From Aestuariivivens insulae (GTDB taxonomy: Bacteria > Bacteroidota > Bacteroidia > Flavobacteriales > Flavobacteriaceae): a stretch of DNA of 54,785 nt. Every line of letters starts with the position of its first letter. Position 1 is the first letter of the stretch. The stretch lies in the NCBI RefSeq assembly GCF_022662195.1, contig NZ_JAKMCS010000021.1:1-54785 (forward strand). Direction: 5' to 3'. Made by a program: the position numbers and the translations under genes. The notes below the pieces were generated by a model that had not been told where the DNA came from, did not search any database, and saw nothing but the letters and a program-made list of their open reading frames with translations. Below are positions 35,134 through 43,552 of this stretch, piece by piece.

Positions 35134-38100
35134 CTAATTGATTCCCCGTGGCATGTCGTTGACTCCCCAATCCTTATTGGGTTCAGGTCCCATTTCCAGT
35201 TCCAGTTTTCCGCCTTTTAACAATTCACTGGCCGGGAACCAGAAATTCTTCAATACCTTACCATTTAACTTTGCACTTTGTACATATTTATTATTGAAGG
35301 AATTATTTTTAGCCTCAATAACAAAACTTTTCCCTCTATTGTATTGGTTGCCCAAATCGATCTCTATTTTTTCAAATAACGGACTTCCAATTTCATAGAT
35401 GGGTTCCGACCTCGTTCCTCCATCTATTTGGAACAAACCTATAGACGACATCATGTACCAAGCACTCATTTGCCCTTGGTCTTCATCTCCCAAATAGGCA
35501 TTAGAAATACCATAACCATAAAAACGGGATAAAATGTCCCTATTCCATTTTTGGGTTAACCATGGCCGTTTCACCCAATTGAACAAAAACGAAAAGTGCA
35601 TGGATTGCTGGTTCCCTTGAATTACAGGGAAATCCCAGTATTTTTCATTTGGTGCATTGTATCTCCAATTACTGCTAACGCTAAAGCCGCCATCCAAACG
35701 CTTTACAAATTCATCCTCGCCTATTATTTCAGCCAATGCCGGAATATCCTGTGGTACGAAAAAGGTAAGCTGCCATGCATTTCCTTCGGCATACTGATGG
35801 TTTCCTCCTGTTTCAATAGGATCAAAATCTTTAAACCAGGTGCCGTCTGAATGTCTCAACCTGGCAAATCCAATCTCTGGATCTATGGCATTTTTCCACC
35901 AATAGGCCCTATCTATAAATTCATTATAGGCTTTGGTTTTCCCTAAAGATTTTGCAAACTGTGATACGGTAAAATCATCAAAGGAGTACTCTAAAGTATT
36001 TGAAAAACGTCCCCTGTTATAAGGCACATACTTGTGTTTTAAATAGGTTTCCAAATCCCTGTTTCCAGCATAGCCGCCACCAACCTGTTCACCTTTGGTG
36101 GTTTGCATTTTATAAACAGCATTAAAGGCCTTTTCGGCATCGTAATCCCGAATGCCCATTTGATAAGCGCCCACAATAAGCGGAATTTCATGCTCGGCCA
36201 CCATTACCGGAATATATTCCATACCTGCAGGCCCTTTAGCCAACCAACCATTGGCATCGTACATGGCCAATTGCGATTTCACCCATTTGGATGACCATTC
36301 TGGAGTTACCAGATTCCAAAACTGGTTCAAGTTCCAAAAGGTATTCCAAAAGGCATCACAACCTAAAGCAACATCATTAGGATTACTAAATTTTTGAAGT
36401 TTTTCTTCGGCATCCATCCAGCTACCATCTACATCGCTAAATATATTTCTACTTACCAAAGCACGGTACATATTGGAATAGAACCTGGTTTTTTCCAACC
36501 TGTTGTTTGAAGTCACCTGTACCCTTTGAAATAAATTGTTCCAGGTGTTTTCCTGATTTTTACGAACCTGTTCAAAGTTCCAATCAAAAGGTTTTGTTAT
36601 TTCTTCTTCAAGATTCAATGCTGCATTCTCTATACTTACGTATGATATTCCAGTTCTTGTTTGCACCACCTGATGCTTAGATGTATCGAACTCAATAAAG
36701 GCCACAATATCTTCTGGGTCGGCAACGGTTAGTTCGGTATCATTCATAATAACAGCATCCCCTTTCCCAGCTTTACTACCATTTACCCAAGTGCCAAAGG
36801 CTTTAATGGGTTGGTCAAATTCCATCACAAAATGCACCGTATACTCTTGTGCTATAATGTCCCATTCCCTTGTTTTATCACCGCCTTCAACCATTTTGCT
36901 TCGGTAATATTGTTCTCCCCAAACAGACGGTGAAACCTGTTTACTGTACCCCACAATCTTATGGTCGTCTATCTTTTTGAAATGTGCTTCTTTAATGGCG
37001 TAGTTATATTCTGAAGGGATTTGAAGATCGACCAATATTCTGGAGTTTGGAACATCCTTCGGATAGGTATAACGTTGGAAACTGGCACGGGTTGTGGCCG
37101 TCAATTCAGCCTTGATTTTGTAATCGCTTAAAAACACCGAATAATATCCCAAAGGTGCTTCTTCAGTGGTTTTATCTACTCGCGAACGGTATCCAGAATC
37201 GGGCTCTCCCTGATTACCAACTTCGGTAACCAAAGGCCCATTGGTGGGAAAGGTTCCCAAACCTGCCATGGTCCATTCATGAATATGACTAAATGTACCC
37301 ACACTTTCGAAGGTGGGCTGATATCCTGCCTGCCAGCCTTCATTTTGATTATCGGGGCTTATTTTAACCATTCCAAAAGGCATCCAAGGCCCTGGCGCGA
37401 TCATCCATCTAGAATGTCCCGTTCCTATTTTGGTGTCCACATAATCCACCAATCTGTTGGTCTTCTTTGGAACTCTTTTTACAATGCCTTTTTCAATTGG
37501 CTTACCATCCAAAAAAACAGCATATTGACTCACTTTTGACTTCCTAACGGCTGGCATAGGGGCTTCATAAATAATTCGACCATGCTCTACTGCCTCTTCA
37601 AAAATAACCTTACCATCCAGTTGCACTTGAAGCTTCGGACTGCCTTGAAGATGCTGAACATCCACTAACAGAGGCTGCACCTGGTTCCTATCAACCTTTA
37701 ACTCATATTCTGCTGGGGTGACGCTTCTTAAAAATGCCGTTTCCGGTTTCAATAGTTGTACGTGCTCTGGTCCTTCCAAACGTACCTGATCGAATACCAA
37801 CCAACTGCCTTCCAAAGTTGTTAACTGAATGCTATTCCCGCCATAGGTTATCAGGTCTTCAGGAATTGTAACACTTATTTTTTGTTCTTTGGTATCTGAA
37901 TTTACTCCTTTTAAAGCTTCAGCATTTTGCCCTTTATCTAATCTAAACTTCCATGATTTACCATTGACTGTTACCTTAAAATAGGGTGGCGTTTCCGGAT
38001 TACAATCCAAAACATCAACTATTAACTTCCAAGGGCCCTGCTTAGGTTTTTCACTTAAGCCAAACAAAATATTGATTTCGTGCGGACGGATCCCTGCCAA

Positions 38101-38355
38101 TCCAGAGGTCCCCCCCCAATAATCCATCGCTCCTGGCAATACAAATGGAAAATCTTTTGCTGTATTGGAATACCCAACAACATAAAACCGATCTTCCCAT
38201 CCAAAGTCTTTTTCCAAAAATTTGCTGTACTCCGAATTTGCCAAGGCAAACTCTGCACTACTATTATCAGATTTTCCTATTTGCCATACCGTTGTATTCT
38301 GGGCATAGCCAACTGTAAAAGACATTGCGACTGCAATCAGAAGTTTAAATTTCAT
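35134..38355 (-). CDS. Large GH92 alpha-mannosidase with PL4-like N-terminal domain
   Basis: This 1073-residue exported enzyme has the signal KLLIAVAMSFTVGYAQ. Residues about 20-205 (TVWQIGKSDNSSAEFALA, FPFVLPGAMDYWGGTSGL, GNSIQLTTLEGSWLVFDQVR) resemble the carbohydrate-binding domain III of rhamnogalacturonan lyases (PL4). An Ig-like segment (about 210-290) follows, and then the GH92 module from RLVDYVDTKIGTGHSRW. The diagnostic DEDQGQMSAWYMMSSIGLFQ starts at residue 957. A G8 run (C8 on the plus strand, 38110-38117) lies in codons near residue 82. The gene starts 18 nt after the isomerase gene stop, so they are one transcript. The extra domain suggests a different or larger glycan target than its sister enzymes. 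Confidence 0.92.
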   Translation of the reverse strand: MKFKLLIAVAMSFTVGYAQNTTVWQIGKSDNSSAEFALANSEYSKFLEKDFGWEDRFYVVGYSNTAKDFPFVLPGAMDYWGGTSGLAGIRPHEINILFGLSEKPKQGPWKLIVDVLDCNPETPPYFKVTVNGKSWKFRLDKGQNAEALKGVNSDTKEQKISVTIPEDLITYGGNSIQLTTLEGSWLVFDQVRLEGPEHVQLLKPETAFLRSVTPAEYELKVDRNQVQPLLVDVQHLQGSPKLQVQLDGKVIFEEAVEHGRIIYEAPMPAVRKSKVSQYAVFLDGKPIEKGIVKRVPKKTNRLVDYVDTKIGTGHSRWMIAPGPWMPFGMVKISPDNQNEGWQAGYQPTFESVGTFSHIHEWTMAGLGTFPTNGPLVTEVGNQGEPDSGYRSRVDKTTEEAPLGYYSVFLSDYKIKAELTATTRASFQRYTYPKDVPNSRILVDLQIPSEYNYAIKEAHFKKIDDHKIVGYSKQVSPSVWGEQYYRSKMVEGGDKTREWDIIAQEYTVHFVMEFDQPIKAFGTWVNGSKAGKGDAVIMNDTELTVADPEDIVAFIEFDTSKHQVVQTRTGISYVSIENAALNLEEEITKPFDWNFEQVRKNQENTWNNLFQRVQVTSNNRLEKTRFYSNMYRALVSRNIFSDVDGSWMDAEEKLQKFSNPNDVALGCDAFWNTFWNLNQFWNLVTPEWSSKWVKSQLAMYDANGWLAKGPAGMEYIPVMVAEHEIPLIVGAYQMGIRDYDAEKAFNAVYKMQTTKGEQVGGGYAGNRDLETYLKHKYVPYNRGRFSNTLEYSFDDFTVSQFAKSLGKTKAYNEFIDRAYWWKNAIDPEIGFARLRHSDGTWFKDFDPIETGGNHQYAEGNAWQLTFFVPQDIPALAEIIGEDEFVKRLDGGFSVSSNWRYNAPNEKYWDFPVIQGNQQSMHFSFLFNWVKRPWLTQKWNRDILSRFYGYGISNAYLGDEDQGQMSAWYMMSSIGLFQIDGGTRSEPIYEIGSPLFEKIEIDLGNQYNRGKSFVIEAKNNSFNNKYVQSAKLNGKVLKNFWFPASELLKGGKLELEMGPEPNKDWGVNDMPRGIN

Positions 38356-38373
38356 ATCCTCTAGTTTTATTTT

Positions 38374-40140
38374 TTAACAGGCCTCATCCTTAACAAACGA
38401 GACGATTACTTTTGCTGTTTCTTTGCCCTTATTTATCAGGCGATAGCTATTGGCTGCCGCCGACACGGCAAAGGTTTCTGCATAATGAAAGGTTTGGGAT
38501 TCGTTTAATAAATCCAATGCTACCGCAGTACCTTCCACAAGCATTAACACATGACACTGATTTAAAGTTTCTATAATAACTTCATCATCGAATTCATATC
38601 TATATATGTCGTAGAAATGATCGGGATGTGTTGGTAAATGTATTTTCTTCCAATGATCACCAGACGCTTCCACATATGGTTTAGAAACCAAGGTATCCTG
38701 TACAACTTGTCCTTTTCTGCTAAAGTTTAAGTTATCGAAAGCACGGTCAATATTTAAAGGTCTCGGATTTCCATCCATGTCCATCCGTTGCCAATCGTAC
38801 ATTTTAAAGGTGAAAATATAAGGGGTTGCACTAATTTCCAAAACCATATTATCTACCCCCGAGCAATGCACTGTGCCATGTGGAATTAAGAATAAATCAT
38901 GTTTTTTTGCGGGTAACTTTTGCACGTATTGCTCTACATCCAGCACTTCTTTTGTTTCGTAACTGTGTTCTAATGCCTCTTTAAAGGTTTGGGGATCGAT
39001 ATCTTCCTGAAATCCTAAATACACATCGGCACCTTCCTTAGCATCCAGAATGTAATAGGTTTCATCTTGGGTGAAATTTTCTCCGAATTCCTTTTTAATA
39101 TAATCCGGTTTGGGATGGCACTGTACCGATAGATTTCCGCCATCGAAGGTATCCAGAAAATCAAAACGAATAGGAAACTCATCTTGAAATCGCTTAGCTG
39201 CTTTGCCCAGTACATTCTCTTGTTCCTGAAACATTAACATATCAAAGGACACTTCCAACATACCATATTCATCACCAAAAACCAATCCGTTTTCTGGTAC
39301 GATCATTTCAAAGGACCACGCATAATTAGGCACCTCTTTATTTAAACCTTCTATACGATCCTTCATCCATTGTCCTCCCCATATGCCCGGTTCAAACCAA
39401 GGCCTTACCCTAAAGTAGCCTTTAGACAGTTTGGACAAACTAGCCCTTAGCGCCTCCCCTTCGGTCCATGTAGGCTCTCCAGGGCGCTGCTGATCTACAA
39501 CGATATCGATTAGAGGCAACAATCTTTTCTTTTCTTCATTTAACACCACCCAATCCACAAAATAAAAATGTTTGTACATTTGTTTAGGGTCTTTTGTTGA
39601 AGATAACCCCAAATTGGTGATAGCATCGGCACGCATTCTAAACTGTAATTCGTTTTTAGGCAAATCGAAATACACCAAACAGCCCTCTACGTTAATCAAA
39701 CTTGATCCTGTACCGTAGATAATATTAATGTCCTTACTTTTATCTAAACCGATCTCTGATATCTTTTTTTCATCAAAATAATCACTCAACCTTAGATTTG
39801 TTTTTCTCCCAAAAACCGGATCATCTCCTCCTAAATAAGGCGTAACCATCTTATTAATTTCATCTTCACCCTTAAAACAGTCCTTCACATTATAAAGACG
39901 AACCAAAAGATCTTTCTTCTCAAAAATAACTTCTAACGCCCTTATTACCTCTTCCCAATCTACTCCAACATAACCGTCTAAAATAATTACTTGCTCATGT
40001 TTCAACCTATCCGCCAAAGCCTCATAACCAATGGCCACGCGACCGTCTATTAATTGATGTACAGGATTTATATCGTATCCACCATTACCTGGTTTTTCTT
40101 TTTTGACTGGCATTAAATACTGACTTGTTTTTCTTTCCAT
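38374..40140 (-). CDS. manA: Class I mannose-6-phosphate isomerase, extended
   Basis: This zinc enzyme interconverts mannose-6-phosphate and fructose-6-phosphate. The PMI cupin part lies in the second half of this 588-residue protein: RVRPWFEPGIWGGQWMK, the zinc-binding SVQCHPKPDYIKKEFG with DETYYIL, and LFLIPHGTVHCSGVDNM. The first 200 or so residues are an extra domain not found in short PMIs; VIILDGYVGVDWEEVIRAL recalls the first strand of uridine-kinase-like P-loop proteins but has no GxxxxGK[ST]. No signal peptide is present, so it is cytoplasmic. It is the first gene of the mannoside operon and has an operator-like palindrome in its promoter. Confidence 0.88.
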   Translation of the reverse strand: MERKTSQYLMPVKKEKPGNGGYDINPVHQLIDGRVAIGYEALADRLKHEQVIILDGYVGVDWEEVIRALEVIFEKKDLLVRLYNVKDCFKGEDEINKMVTPYLGGDDPVFGRKTNLRLSDYFDEKKISEIGLDKSKDINIIYGTGSSLINVEGCLVYFDLPKNELQFRMRADAITNLGLSSTKDPKQMYKHFYFVDWVVLNEEKKRLLPLIDIVVDQQRPGEPTWTEGEALRASLSKLSKGYFRVRPWFEPGIWGGQWMKDRIEGLNKEVPNYAWSFEMIVPENGLVFGDEYGMLEVSFDMLMFQEQENVLGKAAKRFQDEFPIRFDFLDTFDGGNLSVQCHPKPDYIKKEFGENFTQDETYYILDAKEGADVYLGFQEDIDPQTFKEALEHSYETKEVLDVEQYVQKLPAKKHDLFLIPHGTVHCSGVDNMVLEISATPYIFTFKMYDWQRMDMDGNPRPLNIDRAFDNLNFSRKGQVVQDTLVSKPYVEASGDHWKKIHLPTHPDHFYDIYRYEFDDEVIIETLNQCHVLMLVEGTAVALDLLNESQTFHYAETFAVSAAANSYRLINKGKETAKVIVSFVKDEAC

Positions 40141-40158
40141 TTTTTAATTAAGATTACG

Positions 40159-40192
40159 CAAATATACAAATTATGTGCATATGTATGAACAT
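40159..40192 (-). promoter_or_regulatory. Promoter with overlapping candidate GntR operator, manA operon
   Basis: On the minus strand TATATTTG (40159-40166) is a perfect -7 box, 19 nt before the manA ATG. Immediately upstream, 40174-40192 (minus strand ATGTTCATACATATGCACA) resembles the motifs at 23691 and 29227. It also forms TGTATG-aa-CATACA with neighbouring bases (40182-40195). A repressor bound here would cover the -33/-7 spacer. A matching -33 TTTG at the standard spacing was not found. Confidence 0.5.
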
Positions 40193-40499
40193 ACAAACTA
40201 TTTATTTTTGTATAATAAATACCCTATACCTTCTAAAAAGCTGATTACACCTTTATTTACTTGTATCTATAATTTCTTTTTATTAAAGATATGTTGGGTA
40301 ATTGCCCTATAAAAATTAAGCTTAACAAAGCTATTGTCTTTAAAAATAACGCACTTGGATAATTTTATCAAATAATAACATTATTTGATCATTTCAATTT
40401 TATGGCATAGGTTGGGTTTAACCCGTTTTGGATCAACTTTTTTTATGAATCTGTAAACTATAAACCTCGTGAACTCTTTAAATTTTAAAATAAGTTAAG
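40193..40499. other. Intergenic region between two minus-strand operons
   Basis: No gene was found here. It contains one perfect inverted repeat, ATCAAATAAT (40367-40376) and ATTATTTGAT (40380-40389), with a 3-nt loop. The repeat is AT-only apart from one pair per arm and lacks a strong T-tail. It could be a weak terminator for the upstream MFS gene or an operator. The rest is featureless AT-rich sequence. Confidence 0.45.
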
Positions 40500-41831
40500 T
40501 TATTTATTTTCCAACTCAATTTCTTCCAGGGTTTTATTAGTTGTCTCGAACAAAAATCTTTTAAAGAAAAAGAACCCCAACAGTGTCATCAATGCAAAGA
40601 AGGCAAAACTGTATCCAATACCTTTCCCTTCGCTAAACGCTCCAACAACTATGGGAAACAGAAAGGTAATCGATCCGTTCACAATCCAATTCGAAAAAGA
40701 GCCTATGGCCACACCCCGTGACCGAATATTGTTTGGGAATATCTCTGCCAACAATACAAAAACCACAGCTCCCATGGACGATGCAAAACATGCGACATAG
40801 CATATAAGGATGCCCAACAACAACCAGCCCTCTGTATTACCCGTGTAGAAAGCCCATGAAAAAAAACCAAGTGTTATAGTCATTCCAATGGTTCCTACGT
40901 ATAACAACTTTTTTCTTCCTACTTTATCAATCAAGCTCATGGCCAATAGGGTAAATATTAAATTCGTGGCTCCCAGAATAACCGTTTGGCCTATAGCAGA
41001 ATCGGTTGAAAAACCAGCCGCCCTAAAAATGTCTGTTGCATAATAAAAAACGATGGCTACCCCTGTGAACTGACTGAACAATCCAATGCAGATCCCTATC
41101 AAGGTAAACTTTAAGTTGGGCTTCTTAAACAAATGTTCTTGTTTTCCTTCACGCTCCAAGGTTATGGAGGTTACAATGTCGTTTATAATCCCTTGTATAT
41201 CTGCATTGGGATTTACATCTATTATGGCTTTCTTAGCTGCTTCCTGATCTCCTGTTTGCATTAACCATCTGGGGCTCTTACGAACTTTTAGAAGTAGCAG
41301 CAGAAAGGCCAATGCCGGTATGGCCTCGGAAATAAACATATAGCGCCAATTGTTTTTCCCTGTATCGATTAAAATATAATCTACAAAAAAGGCTACCAAA
41401 ATTCCAACGACCAAAGCCAATTGAAACGTAATAATTAACCTTCCCCTATGGGCTGCAGGGGCTATTTCTGAAATATAAATAGGCGACAGCACAGAGGCTG
41501 CCCCAACTGCCAAACCGCCTATGAACCTAAATAAAATAAAACTGTTAATCTCTGGCGCAAGCCCCGTACCAACAGCAGACATCAAAAATAGCACGGCAGA
41601 AAACTTGAGCATTTCCCGTCGTCCATATTTATCACCAGGCTTACCAATTGAAATGGCACCTATTATACATCCCAATAACGCAGAACTTACGGCCCAACCG
41701 GTCATGACATCATTCAACTGGAAATAGGATTTAAAAAAGGGCAATGCGCCATTTATTACCGCCGTGTCGAAGCCATATAGTAGCCCACCTATGGCAGCTA
41801 CTAAGGTATACAGTATTAGTTTTCCTTTCAT
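40500..41831 (-). CDS. MFS sugar porter of the second catabolic operon
   Basis: This 443-residue, 12-helix sugar porter family transporter shows LLYGFDTAVINGALPFFK, GDKYGRREMLKF, RFIGGLAVGAASVLSPIYIS, KSPRWLMQTGDQ and a C-terminal TTNKTLEEIELENK. It is clearly a paralogue of the mannose-locus porter but sits 69 nt after the creatininase-family gene, all on the minus strand. It is therefore the likely importer for the substrate of that operon. A sugar, sugar acid or lactone is plausible; the family does not settle it. Confidence 0.9.
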   Translation of the reverse strand: MKGKLILYTLVAAIGGLLYGFDTAVINGALPFFKSYFQLNDVMTGWAVSSALLGCIIGAISIGKPGDKYGRREMLKFSAVLFLMSAVGTGLAPEINSFILFRFIGGLAVGAASVLSPIYISEIAPAAHRGRLIITFQLALVVGILVAFFVDYILIDTGKNNWRYMFISEAIPALAFLLLLLKVRKSPRWLMQTGDQEAAKKAIIDVNPNADIQGIINDIVTSITLEREGKQEHLFKKPNLKFTLIGICIGLFSQFTGVAIVFYYATDIFRAAGFSTDSAIGQTVILGATNLIFTLLAMSLIDKVGRKKLLYVGTIGMTITLGFFSWAFYTGNTEGWLLLGILICYVACFASSMGAVVFVLLAEIFPNNIRSRGVAIGSFSNWIVNGSITFLFPIVVGAFSEGKGIGYSFAFFALMTLLGFFFFKRFLFETTNKTLEEIELENK

Positions 41832-41900
41832 TTGTGTTTTTTTAAAATTGATTCATTATTATCACTCCCTCTTACGAAACTTCATCTGGCCAGGAACTAA

Positions 41901-42662
41901 CTACGCTTCCATAACCAAAATATCATCAATGATTTTTTTTAAATCATCAACAACCCATTTCGAAATATGCTTCCCTTTTTCTATAGATCCATATTCTGGA
42001 CTCCCAAAAACACCATTGGTGGTCATCTCCTTTGTTGATCTATAATAGGATACCTTAGCTCCTCGCAGCATATCCCCTTCGCTCCAGGAAAATGTATCGG
42101 TATGTTTTCCTTTTTCTATGTTATCTGCATGTACCAAGTGGGGTGCAATCAATAGCATTAATGACGTTTCAAATTCACCGGCATGTCCTACGCCTCCTTT
42201 ACCACTTTCATTTAAAGCAAATAAGGCATTTGATGCCAATTTCCACCAGTTAACCATAATGATATTTGTTGTAGGGTTTTCGTAACCTAACTTTTCTACC
42301 AATACTTGACCAACAGCTTGGTTTCCACCATGACTGTTTAAAAGAATGATATTTTTAAATCCATGTTGCATTACCGATCTTACAATGTCTTCAACCTGTC
42401 TTATAAATGTGTCGTGACTAATGGTAAGTGTTCCTGAAAAATCCATATGGTGTGAAGAGCACCCAATACTAATGGAAGGCAGCACTAGCACTTTACTTGG
42501 GATAACTTTGTGTAACTCATTAGCAAAATGTTCTCCAATCAATCTGTCTGTTGCCAGTGGTAAATGCTTTCCGTGTTGTTCCGTAGCGGCCATAGTAAGT
42601 ATAACCGGTATGTTTCTAGCTACCTTACTTAATTCTAATGTTGTTAATTGATCCCAAATCAT
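41901..42662 (-). CDS. Creatininase-family hydrolase
   Basis: This 253-residue cytoplasmic metal-dependent amidohydrolase of the creatininase family shows the ligands in order: TEQHGKHLPLATDRLIGE, SHHMDFSGTLTISHD, ILLNSHGGNQAV and GHAGEFETSLMLLI. Family members open cyclic amides or lactams (creatinine, a mycofactocin precursor, formamidopyrimidines). In this operon a sugar-lactone or cyclic-amide ring-opening step is plausible, but the substrate is not evident. It starts 14 nt after the NTF2-RidA gene stop. Confidence 0.9.
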   Translation of the reverse strand: MIWDQLTTLELSKVARNIPVILTMAATEQHGKHLPLATDRLIGEHFANELHKVIPSKVLVLPSISIGCSSHHMDFSGTLTISHDTFIRQVEDIVRSVMQHGFKNIILLNSHGGNQAVGQVLVEKLGYENPTTNIIMVNWWKLASNALFALNESGKGGVGHAGEFETSLMLLIAPHLVHADNIEKGKHTDTFSWSEGDMLRGAKVSYYRSTKEMTTNGVFGSPEYGSIEKGKHISKWVVDDLKKIIDDILVMEA

Positions 42663-42676
42663 AATTCCATTCTTTG

Positions 42677-43552
42677 TTATTTTTTAGCGGCCCACATTTC
42701 AATTTCAACAACCAGATTCATTAACAATCCTGTTTGTACCGCCGTACGAACGGGTTTGGGGTCTTTAAAGTAATTTTTATAAACCGCATTGAATCTTGGC
42801 CAATCGGTTAAATCTTTAATGAATACGTTTACTTTAAATACATCGTTAAGAGTACATCCTGCAGACGCTAATTGCATACTGCAATTATCCATCATATAGA
42901 TTGTTTGTTCTTCTATGGTATCTCCAATAACGTTTCCTTGTTTATCTATAGCTGCTTGACCAGAAATAACAACCAGTTTAGCTGGGTTAACTTCTAAAAC
43001 AGGGGAATAAGGTCCTGCAGTAACATGCTGGCTCGCGTTTGCCGGCATCTGCTTTATTGCTTGTAAATTAGGGTTGGAGTGGACACTAAAAAATGGTAAA
43101 TAGCCTGTAAATCCAACCATTTTCCATTGCCCGTTTATTTTTCTACATCTATATAATGTTTGCCAATTGGTTTCTACATAACTCCCGTCTGCTTTCTTTA
43201 TATCCCCCACAAACTTTTTGTGCAGTAATGCTGCGCCACCTATAATTTCTATGTCTTGCAATATGGTTACCCTGTGCAATGCTTCGGTTACATCTTCTCC
43301 CCATTCGGTTTCATGAAACTCTTTGGCCTGTTGAAGCCATGAAGTTTTATAGCTTTCTAAATTTGGAAAGCTTAATTTCCATTGGTCAATGTTTTGAAGT
43401 TTTCCTCCATCGATCCCCATAAAACCTTCTTCATGAAAATCATTTTCTACCATTTGCCAATCTTGGTTTACAAATGCATCGATATCCCTTTTGACCACCA
43501 TGTCCCAAATGTCTTCTTTATTCTTATCTATACCTATAAAAGGGTTAATCAT
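42677..43552 (-). CDS. NTF2-like / RidA fusion protein
   Basis: This 291-residue two-domain protein has residues about 10-155 resembling an NTF2/SnoaL-like fold (KRDIDAFVNQDWQMVENDF, then TNWQTLYRCRKINGQWKMVG). Residues about 170-291 are a full RidA/YjgF domain with GPYSPVLEVNPAKLVVISGQ, the conserved arginine in KPVRTAVQTGLL and the terminal VEIEMWAA. RidA enzymes deaminate reactive imines or enamines; some family members act in catabolic pathways. The fusion suggests that a catabolic intermediate is handled by both domains. The ATG overlaps the enolase-type gene stop (ATGA), so translation is coupled. Confidence 0.88.
   Translation of the reverse strand: MINPFIGIDKNKEDIWDMVVKRDIDAFVNQDWQMVENDFHEEGFMGIDGGKLQNIDQWKLSFPNLESYKTSWLQQAKEFHETEWGEDVTEALHRVTILQDIEIIGGAALLHKKFVGDIKKADGSYVETNWQTLYRCRKINGQWKMVGFTGYLPFFSVHSNPNLQAIKQMPANASQHVTAGPYSPVLEVNPAKLVVISGQAAIDKQGNVIGDTIEEQTIYMMDNCSMQLASAGCTLNDVFKVNVFIKDLTDWPRFNAVYKNYFKDPKPVRTAVQTGLLMNLVVEIEMWAAKK

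Noticed and set aside
38110-38117. G8/C8 run in the large GH92 gene as a phase-variation tract
   Set aside because: Eight bases encoding W-G-G are only mildly unusual. Without variation data it is much weaker than the C10 tract in the GH18 gene.
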